Shown in pieces: positions 8,218-15,217 of a stretch of 23,423 nucleotides of DNA. The DNA is from a virus, in the IMG/VR virus record IMGVR_UViG_3300008625_000078, positions 1 to 23,423 of that record. One strand, 5' to 3'. Made by a program: the position numbers and the translations under genes. Positions within the stretch are counted from its first letter, which is position 1. Each line of letters begins with the position of its first letter. A model generated the notes under the pieces. It was not told where the DNA came from. It did no database searches and was given only the letters and a program-made list of their open reading frames with translations.

Positions 8218-10075
8218 TTCTTGACTTTTACGATTTTCTTTCGTAAATTCATATGGAAATTGGGGAGTATATTCCTTTACAAAAATAAGAGGTGAAGTTA
8301 TTTATCAGAATTTATATTATGATCAAAGAAACCGGAAAGTCCATATATGGGATGATGAAAATGGGTATTTCACTATGCCTTATAAACGGTATGCTTATGT
8401 AAAGGATAGAAGTGGAACTCATGTATCTTTATATGGTGATAAATTAAAGAAGGTATTTAGATATGAGCCAGACACACCTAATTTATTTGAATCTGATGTA
8501 CCACCTGAAACTCGTGTATTAGTAGATCAATATAAAGATTCAGATGATATGTCCACCGGTCATAGAATTATGACTATTGATATTGAGGTGGAAGTTACAG
8601 ATGGGTTTCCAGAACCAAAGCAAGCAAAAGATAGAATAACGTCAATCGCTGTGTACAATTCAGCTGACGATACATATTACGCATTTGCATTAGATGAGGA
8701 TAAAAGATTGACTCTTGAGTCAAAAGGTAACGTTGTAATTGAATCTTTTGATGATGAGTACTCTTTATTGCAGAGATTCCTTGTTAAGTATATGGAATTT
8801 AAACCCACAATTATTACTGGGTGGAATATAGATACATTTGATATGCCGTACTTGTACAATAGAATGAGTAAAGTTGTAGGTAGTAATATAGCAGATGTCC
8901 TTTCACCCATAAGAGAAGTTAAATGGAATAAGCACAGAAAAAGATACTTGTTTGGTGGAGTAAGTTGTTTAGATTATTATGCATTATACAGATTATTTAC
9001 TTACACTCAATTATCATCTTACAGATTGGATGCTGTTGCTGAGCATGAGTTAAGTGAGAATAAACTTGAATACGAAGGTACGCTTACAGATTTATATGAA
9101 AAGGATTTAAATAGATATGTGGAATATAATATTCATGATGTTAGACTTGTAAAACGATTAAATGATAAATTAGATTTTATTGACATGGCACGTGGTGTAT
9201 GTCATGTTGGTCATGTTCCTTATGAAGATGTATTTTTCTCATCAAGATATTTAGAAGGTGCTATTTTAACATATCTAAAAAAGATGGGAATTGTTGCACC
9301 AAATAAACCACCTCGGCCAGAAAAAATGAGTGATGATAAGTTTATAGGGGCGTATGTAAAACACCCACAGAAAGGGAAGCACGATTGGGTATTTGATTTG
9401 GATTTAGTGAGTTTATATCCCAGCATTATACGGAGTTTGAATATAAGCCCTGAAACAAAGATAGGTAAGTTAAGTGGTTGGGATGCAGAGGAATTTATTA
9501 AAGGAGTGAAGAAAACATACACTCTAACATCAAATGATAAAGAAATAGGGAAGCTTACTGAAACAGAACTAAAAGATTTCTTTGATAAAAATAAAGTTTC
9601 AATATCTTCTAATGGTGTATTATATAGAAGTGATAAACAGGGACTAATTCCTGCTTTATTATCTAAATGGTTTGATACTCGAGTAGAGTATAGGAAACTG
9701 ATGAAGAAGTTTGGTGATGCCGGTGATAATGAAAAATATACATACTTTAAGAGTCGTCAGTTAATTCAGAAAGTGGTGCTTAATTCAATGTATGGTTGTT
9801 TGGGCTTAAAGAGTTGGCGATTTTATGATCTCGATAACGCAACTGCGACTACAATTACTGGTCAGGAACTTATTAAATTTACATCAAAAATGGCTAGTTA
9901 TAAATATAATTCTATATTAGGTTATCCGATTGAAATTGAACTGGAAAATGGTGATGTTAAAAAGTTATATGAGAACTCTATGGTATATGTAATTAGAAAT
10001 CATAAAAAAATAAAAGTATTAGTAAAAGATATAATTAAATCGGATGATTTTTTATATGAAGTATATTTTAAGTAA
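8192..10075 (+). CDS. 43: gp43-like family B DNA polymerase, N-terminal part (interrupted)
   Basis: N-terminal and palm part of the replicative polymerase. The first undisturbed ATG is 8375, but the same frame encodes clearly polymerase-like sequence from about 8246 (SYGNWGVYSFTKIRG) with no start codon. The only in-frame ATG is 8192, with GGAG upstream, giving MTIKNIQISS, then TGA at 8222-8224. I propose that ribosomes cross this gap. Counting from the ATG at 8375, the motifs are: Exo I IDIEVE (about 69), Exo II TGWNIDTFDMPYL, Exo III YNIHDVRLV, motif A DLVSLYPSI and motif B KVVLNSMYG. Polymerase similarity stops at NSILG (about 9922). A 50-codon foreign tail follows to TAA at 10075. Motif C and the thumb are encoded downstream. 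Identity is certain; how one chain or two chains form is not. Confidence 0.88.
8199..8251 (+). other. Putative ribosome-bypass element 1 (polymerase N-terminus)
   Basis: TCAAGAA (8199-8205) pairs with TTCTTGA (8218-8224). The 3' arm contains codon TCT (8219-8221) and the in-frame stop TGA (8222-8224). A second stem, TTTACGA/TCGTAAA (8227-8233/8241-8247), lies inside the skipped region. The reading frame is the same on both sides. Landing could be at TCA (8249-8251), giving ISS then YGNWGVYSF, or at TCT (8237-8239), giving ISS then FVNSYGNW. The synonymous landing is less neat than at the other two sites. Stop readthrough is an alternative. Confidence 0.42.
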
Positions 10076-10123
10076 CATAACAGAGATAATAAAATGAAAA
10101 TTAAAAGTATAAGGAGGCTGCCC
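9923..10123 (+). other. In-frame Hint/intein-like insertion in the polymerase gene
   Basis: Polymerase sequence breaks after NSILG and resumes at NVDVDHVIYIDT (from 10124). The 201 nt between (exactly 67 codons) encode a beta-rich segment (IEIELENGDVKKL, MVYVIRNHKKIKVLVKDII, then KMKIKSIRRL). This resembles the middle of split inteins of the NrdJ-1/gp41-1 type, but it lacks the N-terminal Cys/Ser block A and the C-terminal His-Asn block, so protein splicing is not expected. Codon 51 is TAA (10073-10075). A new ATG at 10094 restarts the same frame. It could be a decayed intein or a distinct mobile insertion family. Confidence 0.5.
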
Positions 10124-10162
10124 AACGTCGATGTGGATCATGTGATCTACATCGATACTTAA
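10094..10162 (+). CDS. Polymerase middle segment encoding half of motif C
   Basis: ATG at 10094 opens 22 codons in the same frame as the N-terminal part, reading KIKSIRRL then NVDVDHVIYIDT, and stops at TAA (10160-10162). VIYIDT is the first half of the catalytic motif C (YxDTDS) of family B polymerases. Its second half (DSIF) is encoded five bases later in another frame. The segment therefore makes sense only as a bridge between the two polymerase parts. It is about half G+C from 10111 to 10158, well above its surroundings, because the codons also form a hairpin. No obvious ribosome site precedes the ATG. Confidence 0.5.
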   Translation: MKIKSIRRLPNVDVDHVIYIDT

Positions 10163-10164
10163 CT
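10111..10164 (+). other. Putative ribosome-bypass element 2 (polymerase motif C)
   Basis: AAGGAGG (10111-10117) precedes a 13-bp near-perfect hairpin, TCGATGTGGATCA (10128-10140) against TGATCTACATCGA (10143-10155), with one G-U pair and a formal 2-nt loop. The hairpin's 3' arm encodes IYID. The next codon is ACT (10157-10159), then TAA (10160-10162). An identical ACT lies at 10162-10164 in the frame of the downstream part. Hopping from ACT to ACT yields YIDT-DSIF exactly, restoring both catalytic aspartates. A -1 frameshift would instead insert Leu-Thr into the catalytic motif. Confidence 0.58.
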
Positions 10165-10176
10165 GATTCAATCTTC

Positions 10177-11004
10177 ATGACTGCACTCCCAATAATTAAA
10201 AAGAGATTCCCTACAATGGACTTCGATAGTGAAACTTTAATGAGTAAAAGAATATTGGATGTGGCTGATGAAATGCAGACATTTTTAAATAGTTCTTATG
10301 ATTATTTCGCAAAGAATTTTCTTAATTTAGATAACCATAGATTTGAGATTAAACAGGAGCTGATTGCAAAGTCGGGATTGTTTATTGTAAAGAAAAGATA
10401 TGGGATGAAAATTATTAACGATAATGGAGTAAAAGTAAATAAGCTTCATGTTAAAGGATTAGATTTAGTTAGAAGTAATTTTCCAAAAGCTATGGGTGAA
10501 TTATTGAAAAATGTATTAGAAGATATATTAGCAACAGTACCTAAAGATAAAATAGATGAAAGAATTATTAACTTTAAGGAATCAATGAAGTTAGTTGATT
10601 TTGATAGAATTTCAATGCCGACTGGAGTAAAGGGGCTGGAGAAATACTCAGCCGGTAAGAAAGGAAACTTTACAGAGTTTGCTAAGGGATCTCCAGCGCA
10701 CGTGAAAGCTGCTATCACTTACAATGATTTATTGAAGCATTATGGGCTTACAGGTAAATACCAATTAATATCTGAATCGGAAAAGATTAAATGGGTTTAT
10801 TTAAAACAGAATGAGCTCGGATTAGTATCGTGTGGGTACAAAGGATATGAAGACCCACCTGAAATTATTAACTTCATTAAAAAGAATTTGGACTATAAGA
10901 AGATGTATAGTCAAATGTTGGAAAAGAAAATCTTATTGTTTTACGAAACATTGAAGTGGGGGCAGCCAGTAAATAAAAAGGCTTCCATTGAAAGATTTTT
11001 TTGA
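10177..11004 (+). CDS. 43: gp43-like family B DNA polymerase, C-terminal part
   Basis: Carries the rest of the palm and the thumb. From ATG 10177 it is 275 aa (MTALPIIKKRFPTMD). The codons just upstream in the same frame (10165-10176) encode DSIF, the second half of motif C, so the functional frame begins before this ATG. KQELIAKSGLFIVKKRYGM matches the conserved region after motif C in T4-like polymerases. The C-terminus KKASIERFF resembles a clamp-binding peptide, fitting the sliding clamp gene next door. If translation started only at 10177, the catalytic aspartate pair would be missing, so either bypassing or another recoding event is needed. Split gene 43 versions (43A/43B) are known in some T4-like phages. 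Confidence 0.87.
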   Translation: MTALPIIKKRFPTMDFDSETLMSKRILDVADEMQTFLNSSYDYFAKNFLNLDNHRFEIKQELIAKSGLFIVKKRYGMKIINDNGVKVNKLHVKGLDLVRSNFPKAMGELLKNVLEDILATVPKDKIDERIINFKESMKLVDFDRISMPTGVKGLEKYSAGKKGNFTEFAKGSPAHVKAAITYNDLLKHYGLTGKYQLISESEKIKWVYLKQNELGLVSCGYKGYEDPPEIINFIKKNLDYKKMYSQMLEKKILLFYETLKWGQPVNKKASIERFF

Positions 11005-11014
11005 TTTTGGTTAA

Positions 11015-11030
11015 TTTGGTTGATATATAT
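11015..11030 (+). promoter_or_regulatory. Putative phage promoter element upstream of the clamp gene
   Basis: Second identical copy of TTTGGTTGATATATAT (see 5-20), 37 nt before the clamp ATG. The copy is followed by a TATATA stretch and CAACC, which can pair with the GGTTG inside the motif. It separates the polymerase and clamp genes, and probably starts a new transcript for the clamp and clamp-loader block. T4 middle and late consensus sequences were not recognised. Confidence 0.42.
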
Positions 11031-11067
11031 GTATATACAACCTAACATTAAGTAAGGAGATGGTTAC

Positions 11068-11784
11068 ATGAATAAACATTCATTAAATAGATTCATTGAT
11101 AAATACTACCTTGGTGGTAATTGTTCATCGGTGGTAATAAACAGTAAGGGAGATAATCTCTCTACTCGTTTCATCACAGGAGACAAAAACCTATTAGGTG
11201 AATTATCTATGACTGGATGGAGCTTTGAAGATGCTGAGCTTGGAGTGTACAACACAGAACAGTTGGTAAAACTCTTATCAGTACTATCAGAGAACATCAG
11301 CCTTAATCTAATGAAAGCTGGTGATAAAGCTGTATCATTAAAAATATCAGATAGTAAATCTGATGTGAATTATATGTTATCGGATTTATCAGTTATCAGT
11401 TCGCCACCAAACTTAAAGCAGCTGCCGGAGTTTGAGGTAAAGATTAAAGTTGATAAGTCATTTATGACGAAGTTTGTTGCTGGTAAATCAGCGCTTCCAG
11501 ATACAGATAATTTTACTGTATTGACGAATGATGATGGAGTTAAAGTTGTGATTGGTTATGCTGAAATCAACACAAACCGAGTTACTCTACCAGTTGAAAC
11601 TGAATCTTACGACGTTATAGATAATGTATCTTTCAATGCTAACTTATTTAGAGACGTATTAGTCGCTAATAAAGAATGTGAAAGTGCTACATTAGAAGTA
11701 AGTTCAGGTGGTTTGGCTCGAATCAATTTTAAGATTGATGAGTATGATGCTACATATTACCTCGTCGCAGATACAGATGTGTAG
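11068..11784 (+). CDS. 45: gp45-like sliding clamp
   Basis: Ring-shaped processivity factor for the polymerase, loaded by gp44/gp62. It is 238 aa against 228 for T4 gp45. There are no catalytic motifs. The assignment comes from the clamp-like alternation of beta strands (SSVVINSKGD, EDAELGVYNTEQLVKLLSVL, FNANLFRDVLVA, ARINFKIDEYDATYYLVADTDV), the gp45 length, and its position between polymerase and clamp loader. The start has AAGGAGA upstream. In T4 the clamp also activates late transcription, but whether it does so here cannot be seen. Confidence 0.88.
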   Translation: MNKHSLNRFIDKYYLGGNCSSVVINSKGDNLSTRFITGDKNLLGELSMTGWSFEDAELGVYNTEQLVKLLSVLSENISLNLMKAGDKAVSLKISDSKSDVNYMLSDLSVISSPPNLKQLPEFEVKIKVDKSFMTKFVAGKSALPDTDNFTVLTNDDGVKVVIGYAEINTNRVTLPVETESYDVIDNVSFNANLFRDVLVANKECESATLEVSSGGLARINFKIDEYDATYYLVADTDV

Positions 11785-11787
11785 TTA

Positions 11788-12552
11788 ATGGAAACGTATG
11801 TAGATACATCGAAAATATCTATTAGACCAATACATAAACCATTGGCTAAGGATATGATTGAGAAGAACCATTATAGCGGAAGATTATCTTCTTGTAGATA
11901 CCCACTTGGAGTATTTTATAGAGATGATGAAAGTGAACATCAATTTTTTGATGTTGATGAAAAGCTCATTGGTGTAGCTACATATGGATTTCCAGTAGGG
12001 CGAAGGGTTATCGGATCAATATTCAAAGAAGATATATTAGAGAATAGAAATATATTGGAACTTACGAGATTATTTATACACGATGGTTACGGAAAGAATA
12101 TTGAGTCGCATGTTATATCAAGCACATTTAAGTGGTTGAAGAAATATGCACGTGAGATTAAGGTACTAATATCCTATGCTGACCCAGAGCAGAATCACGA
12201 TGGTGCTATCTATCAAGCCACAAATTGGATTTATCAAGGATGTGGTGATTTTCAGATGGCACCAACTTATTCATTAAAATTGAATGAGGATGATGATTGG
12301 ATGCACAGTAGAAGTGTGTATTCAAAGTTTGGGTCAGCAGCACCCGACAACTTAAAGAAAGCCATAGGTCATGACTTTTGGTTAAAGAAGGAGGCTTCCA
12401 AGCACAGATACATTTACTTTCTTGGTAGTAAATCAGAGAATAGAAAATTTAGAAAAATGATGAAACATCCTGAAATGAAATATCCAAAGGATTATAATCA
12501 TGATGTTGAAATAACAAAAATTGAGGTAGAAAATAAAAAATGGGAAAGTTAG
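11788..12552 (+). CDS. Mom-like DNA modification protein, paralogue 1
   Basis: A 254-aa protein resembling the Mu Mom family, which has an acetyltransferase-like (GNAT) fold and modifies adenine N6. Visible pattern: IEKNHYSGRLSSCRYPLGVF near residues 25-45, KLIGVATYGFPVGR, LELTRLFIHDGYGKN, then VLISYADPEQNHDGAIYQATNWIYQG. The last block recurs in altered form in the genes at 14585 and 15204, so the three are likely paralogues. It starts 3 nt after the clamp stop. I infer base modification that protects phage DNA from host nucleases. The actual substrate and product are unknown. Confidence 0.7.
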   Translation: METYVDTSKISIRPIHKPLAKDMIEKNHYSGRLSSCRYPLGVFYRDDESEHQFFDVDEKLIGVATYGFPVGRRVIGSIFKEDILENRNILELTRLFIHDGYGKNIESHVISSTFKWLKKYAREIKVLISYADPEQNHDGAIYQATNWIYQGCGDFQMAPTYSLKLNEDDDWMHSRSVYSKFGSAAPDNLKKAIGHDFWLKKEASKHRYIYFLGSKSENRKFRKMMKHPEMKYPKDYNHDVEITKIEVENKKWES

Positions 12553-12584
12553 TGTAAAACTGTAATGATAAGAAAAAAGAAAAA

Positions 12585-12671
12585 ATGGTGAATTCAACTT
12601 CTTATAAATTAAAACGGATATGGGAAGATGAAATAACAAAAAATAAACTCAAGGAAATGTTATATGACTGA
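12585..12671 (+). CDS. Possible small peptide before gene 44
   Basis: A 28-codon frame (MVNSTSYKLKRIWEDEITKN then KLKEMLYD) fills the 111-nt gap and overlaps the gp44 start by 8 nt. It looks like a charged amphipathic helix, but the ribosome site is weak and A-rich. It may simply be leader sequence that couples translation into gene 44. No homologue recognised. Confidence 0.25.
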   Translation: MVNSTSYKLKRIWEDEITKNKLKEMLYD

Positions 12672-13587
12672 AAGTAGAAATTCATTGTGGTGTGAACACT
12701 ATCGGCCGGATTCATTAGAAAATTATATCGGGAACGATCATATTAAAACCAAACTTTCAATGTATATTGAAGATAATGATATTCCACATTTACTTTTTTA
12801 CGGTAGAGCCGGTACGGGAAAAACCACCGCTGCTAAAATATTAGTTAAAAATATAGAGTGTGATTATCTTTATATCAACGCGTCGGATATACGGAGAGTT
12901 GATGAACTGATACCCAAGGTTCGTGGATTTGCTTCTACTATTGGTTTTAAGGATAAAAAAATAATTATATTAGACGAAGTGGATTTTATATCTCCACACT
13001 CACAAGCAGCTCTACGAAACTTAATGGAAACCTTCTCAAAACACACTCGGTTCATTCTAACTTGTAACTTTGTAGAGAGAATCATTGATCCAATTCAAAG
13101 TAGATGCCAATCATTTCAAGTGATTCCACCATCTAAAAAAGAGGTGGCTGTTCATATGACGAACATTCTTAATGATGAAGAAGCAGAATATGAAATGGAT
13201 GATATAGTAAATTTGGTTAATGCTGGGTATCCAGACATTCGTAGGGTAATCAATTCAGCGCAACGCCAAGTAGTTGATGGAAAGTTAATGGTAGATAAAC
13301 AAGCTATTATTGAGAATGATTATAAATTAACTTTATTAGATATATTAAAAACACATAATAAAAAGGACGCATTTAAGAATATTAGAAAATTATTAGCTAA
13401 CAGTCAAGTAACAGATTTCGCTGAATTATTTAAGTTATTATATGATGAAGTTGATACTTATGGAACAGGTCATATTGCAGAGTGTATATTAACAATAGCT
13501 AAATACCAACTATCAGATACGCAAGTAGTTGATAAGGAAATAAATGCGATGGCTATGGTAATTGAAATATTAAACATTATTAAATAG
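12664..13587 (+). CDS. 44: gp44-like clamp loader ATPase
   Basis: AAA+ ATPase subunit that opens and loads the sliding clamp with gp62. It is 307 aa (T4 gp44 is 319). The conserved N-terminus WCEHYRPDSLENYIGND is present. Walker A is YGRAGTGKTTAAK at about 46-58. Walker B is IIILDEVDF at about 100-108. Sensor 1 is RFILTCNF, and the arginine-finger SRC motif is IQSRCQSF at about 144-151. Sensor 2 lies in PDIRRVINSAQR. The C-terminal collar domain is helical. The clamp lies upstream, with one Mom-like gene between, and gp62 follows after three small genes. Confidence 0.93.
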   Translation: MTESRNSLWCEHYRPDSLENYIGNDHIKTKLSMYIEDNDIPHLLFYGRAGTGKTTAAKILVKNIECDYLYINASDIRRVDELIPKVRGFASTIGFKDKKIIILDEVDFISPHSQAALRNLMETFSKHTRFILTCNFVERIIDPIQSRCQSFQVIPPSKKEVAVHMTNILNDEEAEYEMDDIVNLVNAGYPDIRRVINSAQRQVVDGKLMVDKQAIIENDYKLTLLDILKTHNKKDAFKNIRKLLANSQVTDFAELFKLLYDEVDTYGTGHIAECILTIAKYQLSDTQVVDKEINAMAMVIEILNIIK

Positions 13588-13597
13588 GAGTTAGAAT

Positions 13598-13804
13598 ATG
13601 TATTATGAAGTACAGGTATTATTTATTGAAGAAGTTCAGACAAAAAATGGTGTGAAGGAAAAGAAAGTTCGCCGTTATTATTTGGTAGAATGTGATTCAG
13701 TTAGTGTAGCTGAAGCGAGAGTAAACGAGTGGTTAAAAGATTCACCGTATGTTTTTGAGGTGAAATCTGCTAAGGAATCACGAATAGTGGAGGTGGTACA
13801 ATGA
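13598..13804 (+). CDS. DUF4494-like small protein
   Basis: A 68-aa protein beginning YYEVQVLFIEEVQTKNGVKE and continuing KKVRRYYLVECDSVSVAEARV. The pattern of a short antiparallel strand pair, then xYLVxxxSxxEAExR, matches my memory of DUF4494, which is found mainly in Bacteroidota and their phages. Function unknown. AGGAG precedes the ATG. It overlaps the next gene by 4 nt. Confidence 0.62.
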   Translation: MYYEVQVLFIEEVQTKNGVKEKKVRRYYLVECDSVSVAEARVNEWLKDSPYVFEVKSAKESRIVEVVQ

Positions 13805-14067
13805 GTACAAAACCAATGAAACCATTAGCTAATGGTAAACAACAAGTGCAAGTGGATTTATCTAAAGCTGATACTGTTAAATGTGAAAAGTGTGGAAATT
13901 ATTCGTTTATAGAAACATATTTCATAAAGAGAATTTCAGCAATTATGTCACCTACTGGTCAGGAGATGATTGCTCCCGTACAGGTATTTTCGTGCGGAAA
14001 CTGTGGGGAAGTTGAGAAGTCTATGATGCGGGGAATTGAGAATGTCGGACCAGAAGAAAACCAATAA
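13801..14067 (+). CDS. Small zinc-ribbon protein
   Basis: An 88-aa protein with two Cys pairs, CEKCGN (about 29-34) and CGNCGE (about 65-70), spaced as a zinc ribbon with intervening beta strands. Zinc ribbons of this size often contact DNA, RNA polymerase or partner proteins. The precise role is unknown, though position within the clamp-loader block suggests replication or transcription. GGAGG lies before the ATG. The 3' end overlaps another small frame. Confidence 0.68.
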   Translation: MSTKPMKPLANGKQQVQVDLSKADTVKCEKCGNYSFIETYFIKRISAIMSPTGQEMIAPVQVFSCGNCGEVEKSMMRGIENVGPEENQ

Positions 14068-14212
14068 TGCCGGTAAAGGTGATAAATTACGAAGGGGCGT
14101 AACGCAAGATGAGTGGGAAGAAAAATGGGAAAGAATCTTTGGTAAAAAAGAAAAGCCTATTCGATCACATCCAACACATAACAGCGGTTCAAAGTCCGAC
14201 GTACTGGACTGA
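14042..14212 (+). CDS. Small conserved-looking protein nested between zinc ribbon and gp62
   Basis: A 56-codon frame beginning MSDQKKTNNAGKGDKLRRG, then VTQDEWEEKWERIFGKKEKP. It overlaps the zinc-ribbon gene by 26 nt and the first 104 nt of the gp62 gene in another frame. Short phage proteins with a NxGKGDKxR start and a W/IFGKK segment recur next to replication genes in large phages, function unknown. Because the overlap covers the poorly conserved gp62 N-terminus, gp62 may in fact start later than 14109. Confidence 0.55.
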   Translation: MSDQKKTNNAGKGDKLRRGVTQDEWEEKWERIFGKKEKPIRSHPTHNSGSKSDVLD

Positions 14213-14588
14213 CATTTCTGATGATGATAAGAAGTCATTTTCAAATTATATGATAAATAGATTTTTAAGTATGAAGGGATCGGGAGATTGGATAGATTTA
14301 GTAAATGAAATACAAAAATATCCATTACAATCAAAAGAGTTATACAAATTATATATTAATATACTACCAAAAGGTAAACAATGGTTAAAGTATGTTAAGG
14401 GAGATAAGAAAATGAAATATCCAAAATGGGTTTATGAAATGGTAGCCAAATACTTACAATGTAGTTTAAGAGAAGCTGAAGATGCTGTGGAGATGTATGA
14501 ATTATCCTATGGCGGTCAAGCTGAACTTAAAGATATTTTAATGAAATATGGCAAAACAGAGAATGAATGTCGTAAAATAGGATTATGA
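14109..14588 (+). CDS. 62: gp62-like clamp loader small subunit
   Basis: The single non-ATPase subunit that completes the gp44 clamp-loader complex. It is 159 aa against 187 in T4. The conserved part starts at SLFDHIQHIT and continues with a PYMINRFLSM-like segment (NYMINRFLSMKGSGDWIDLV), IQKYPLQSKELYKLYINILP and KGKQWLKYVKGDKKMKYP. It is basic and helical throughout. ATG 14109 is the usual choice, but TTG near 14142 would begin closer to the conserved part and would shorten the overlap with the small frame at 14042-14212. The stop overlaps the next gene (ATGA). Confidence 0.8.
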   Translation: MSGKKNGKESLVKKKSLFDHIQHITAVQSPTYWTDISDDDKKSFSNYMINRFLSMKGSGDWIDLVNEIQKYPLQSKELYKLYINILPKGKQWLKYVKGDKKMKYPKWVYEMVAKYLQCSLREAEDAVEMYELSYGGQAELKDILMKYGKTENECRKIGL

Positions 14589-15217
14589 GCGTAACTGATT
14601 TTACAATTGAAGAAATACCACGTAAATTCGTAGATCCTTTTATAAGAAAACACCATTATTCTGCTAGTACAAATGGCATTCAACAAAAAGAATGTTTCGG
14701 TTTATATACAGAAGGCAACTTTGGATTACCTAAAATGATTGGTGCTATGATGTATGCTATACCATCAATGCCACACACAGCAAAGAGATATAATCCAATC
14801 AATCCTGATAGGTGTATTGAGTTGAGAAGGATGTGTTGTATTGATGAGACACCCAAAAATACTGAGAGCTATTTTATAGGTAAAACTTTAAGATGGTTAA
14901 AGAGAAATACAAATTATGAAGTAGTAGTTTCTTTTGCAGATCAACATTATGGTCATTCGGGAATAATTTATAAGGCTTCAAACTTTGAATCTTTGGGAAT
15001 GACTGGTCAGGCAAGAATATTGATGGTAGATGGAAAAGAATACCATTCTCGATCTTTAAGTCAACCAATAAAACCTTATAGTGTTGAAATTCGGAGAAGA
15101 TGGAAAGCTAAAGATCCAAATGTATTTTTTGTTAAGAGAAAACCCAAGCATATTTATGTATACTATCTCAACAAAAAAATCAAAAGAAAAATAAAAAAGT
15201 TAAATGATAACAATTGA
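14585..15217 (+). CDS. Mom-like DNA modification protein, paralogue 2
   Basis: A 210-aa relative of the protein at 11788. Shared blocks in order: FIRKHHYSASTNGIQQKECF, MIGAMMYAIPSM, CIELRRMCCIDETPKN, then VVVSFADQHYGHSGIIYKAS and a C-terminal basic segment (KIKRKIKKL). A GNAT-like fold is inferred from family resemblance. Its ATG overlaps the gp62 stop and its 3' end overlaps paralogue 3 by 14 nt. Modification of phage DNA bases is the likely role. Target base unproven. Confidence 0.65.
   Translation: MSVTDFTIEEIPRKFVDPFIRKHHYSASTNGIQQKECFGLYTEGNFGLPKMIGAMMYAIPSMPHTAKRYNPINPDRCIELRRMCCIDETPKNTESYFIGKTLRWLKRNTNYEVVVSFADQHYGHSGIIYKASNFESLGMTGQARILMVDGKEYHSRSLSQPIKPYSVEIRRRWKAKDPNVFFVKRKPKHIYVYYLNKKIKRKIKKLNDNN

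Noticed and set aside
8222-8224. Simple TGA readthrough or reassigned TGA in the polymerase
   Set aside because: Other genes here end at TGA, so reassignment is unlikely. Readthrough would add LLRFSFVN and leaves the paired hairpins unexplained. It is kept only as a rival explanation.
9923-10164. Group I intron in the polymerase gene
   Set aside because: The stretch is short, its first 50 codons look protein-like, and no P3/P7 core or guanosine-site pattern was seen.
10157-10165. -1 frameshift at ACT-TAA in the polymerase
   Set aside because: It would yield YIDTLTDS, inserting two residues between the catalytic aspartates, which should inactivate the enzyme.
10111-10176. Frame-1 reading from AAG 10111 straight into the C-terminal part
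   Set aside because: It is open, but encodes a non-conserved segment (EAAQRRCGSCDLHRYLT) and loses YIDT of motif C.
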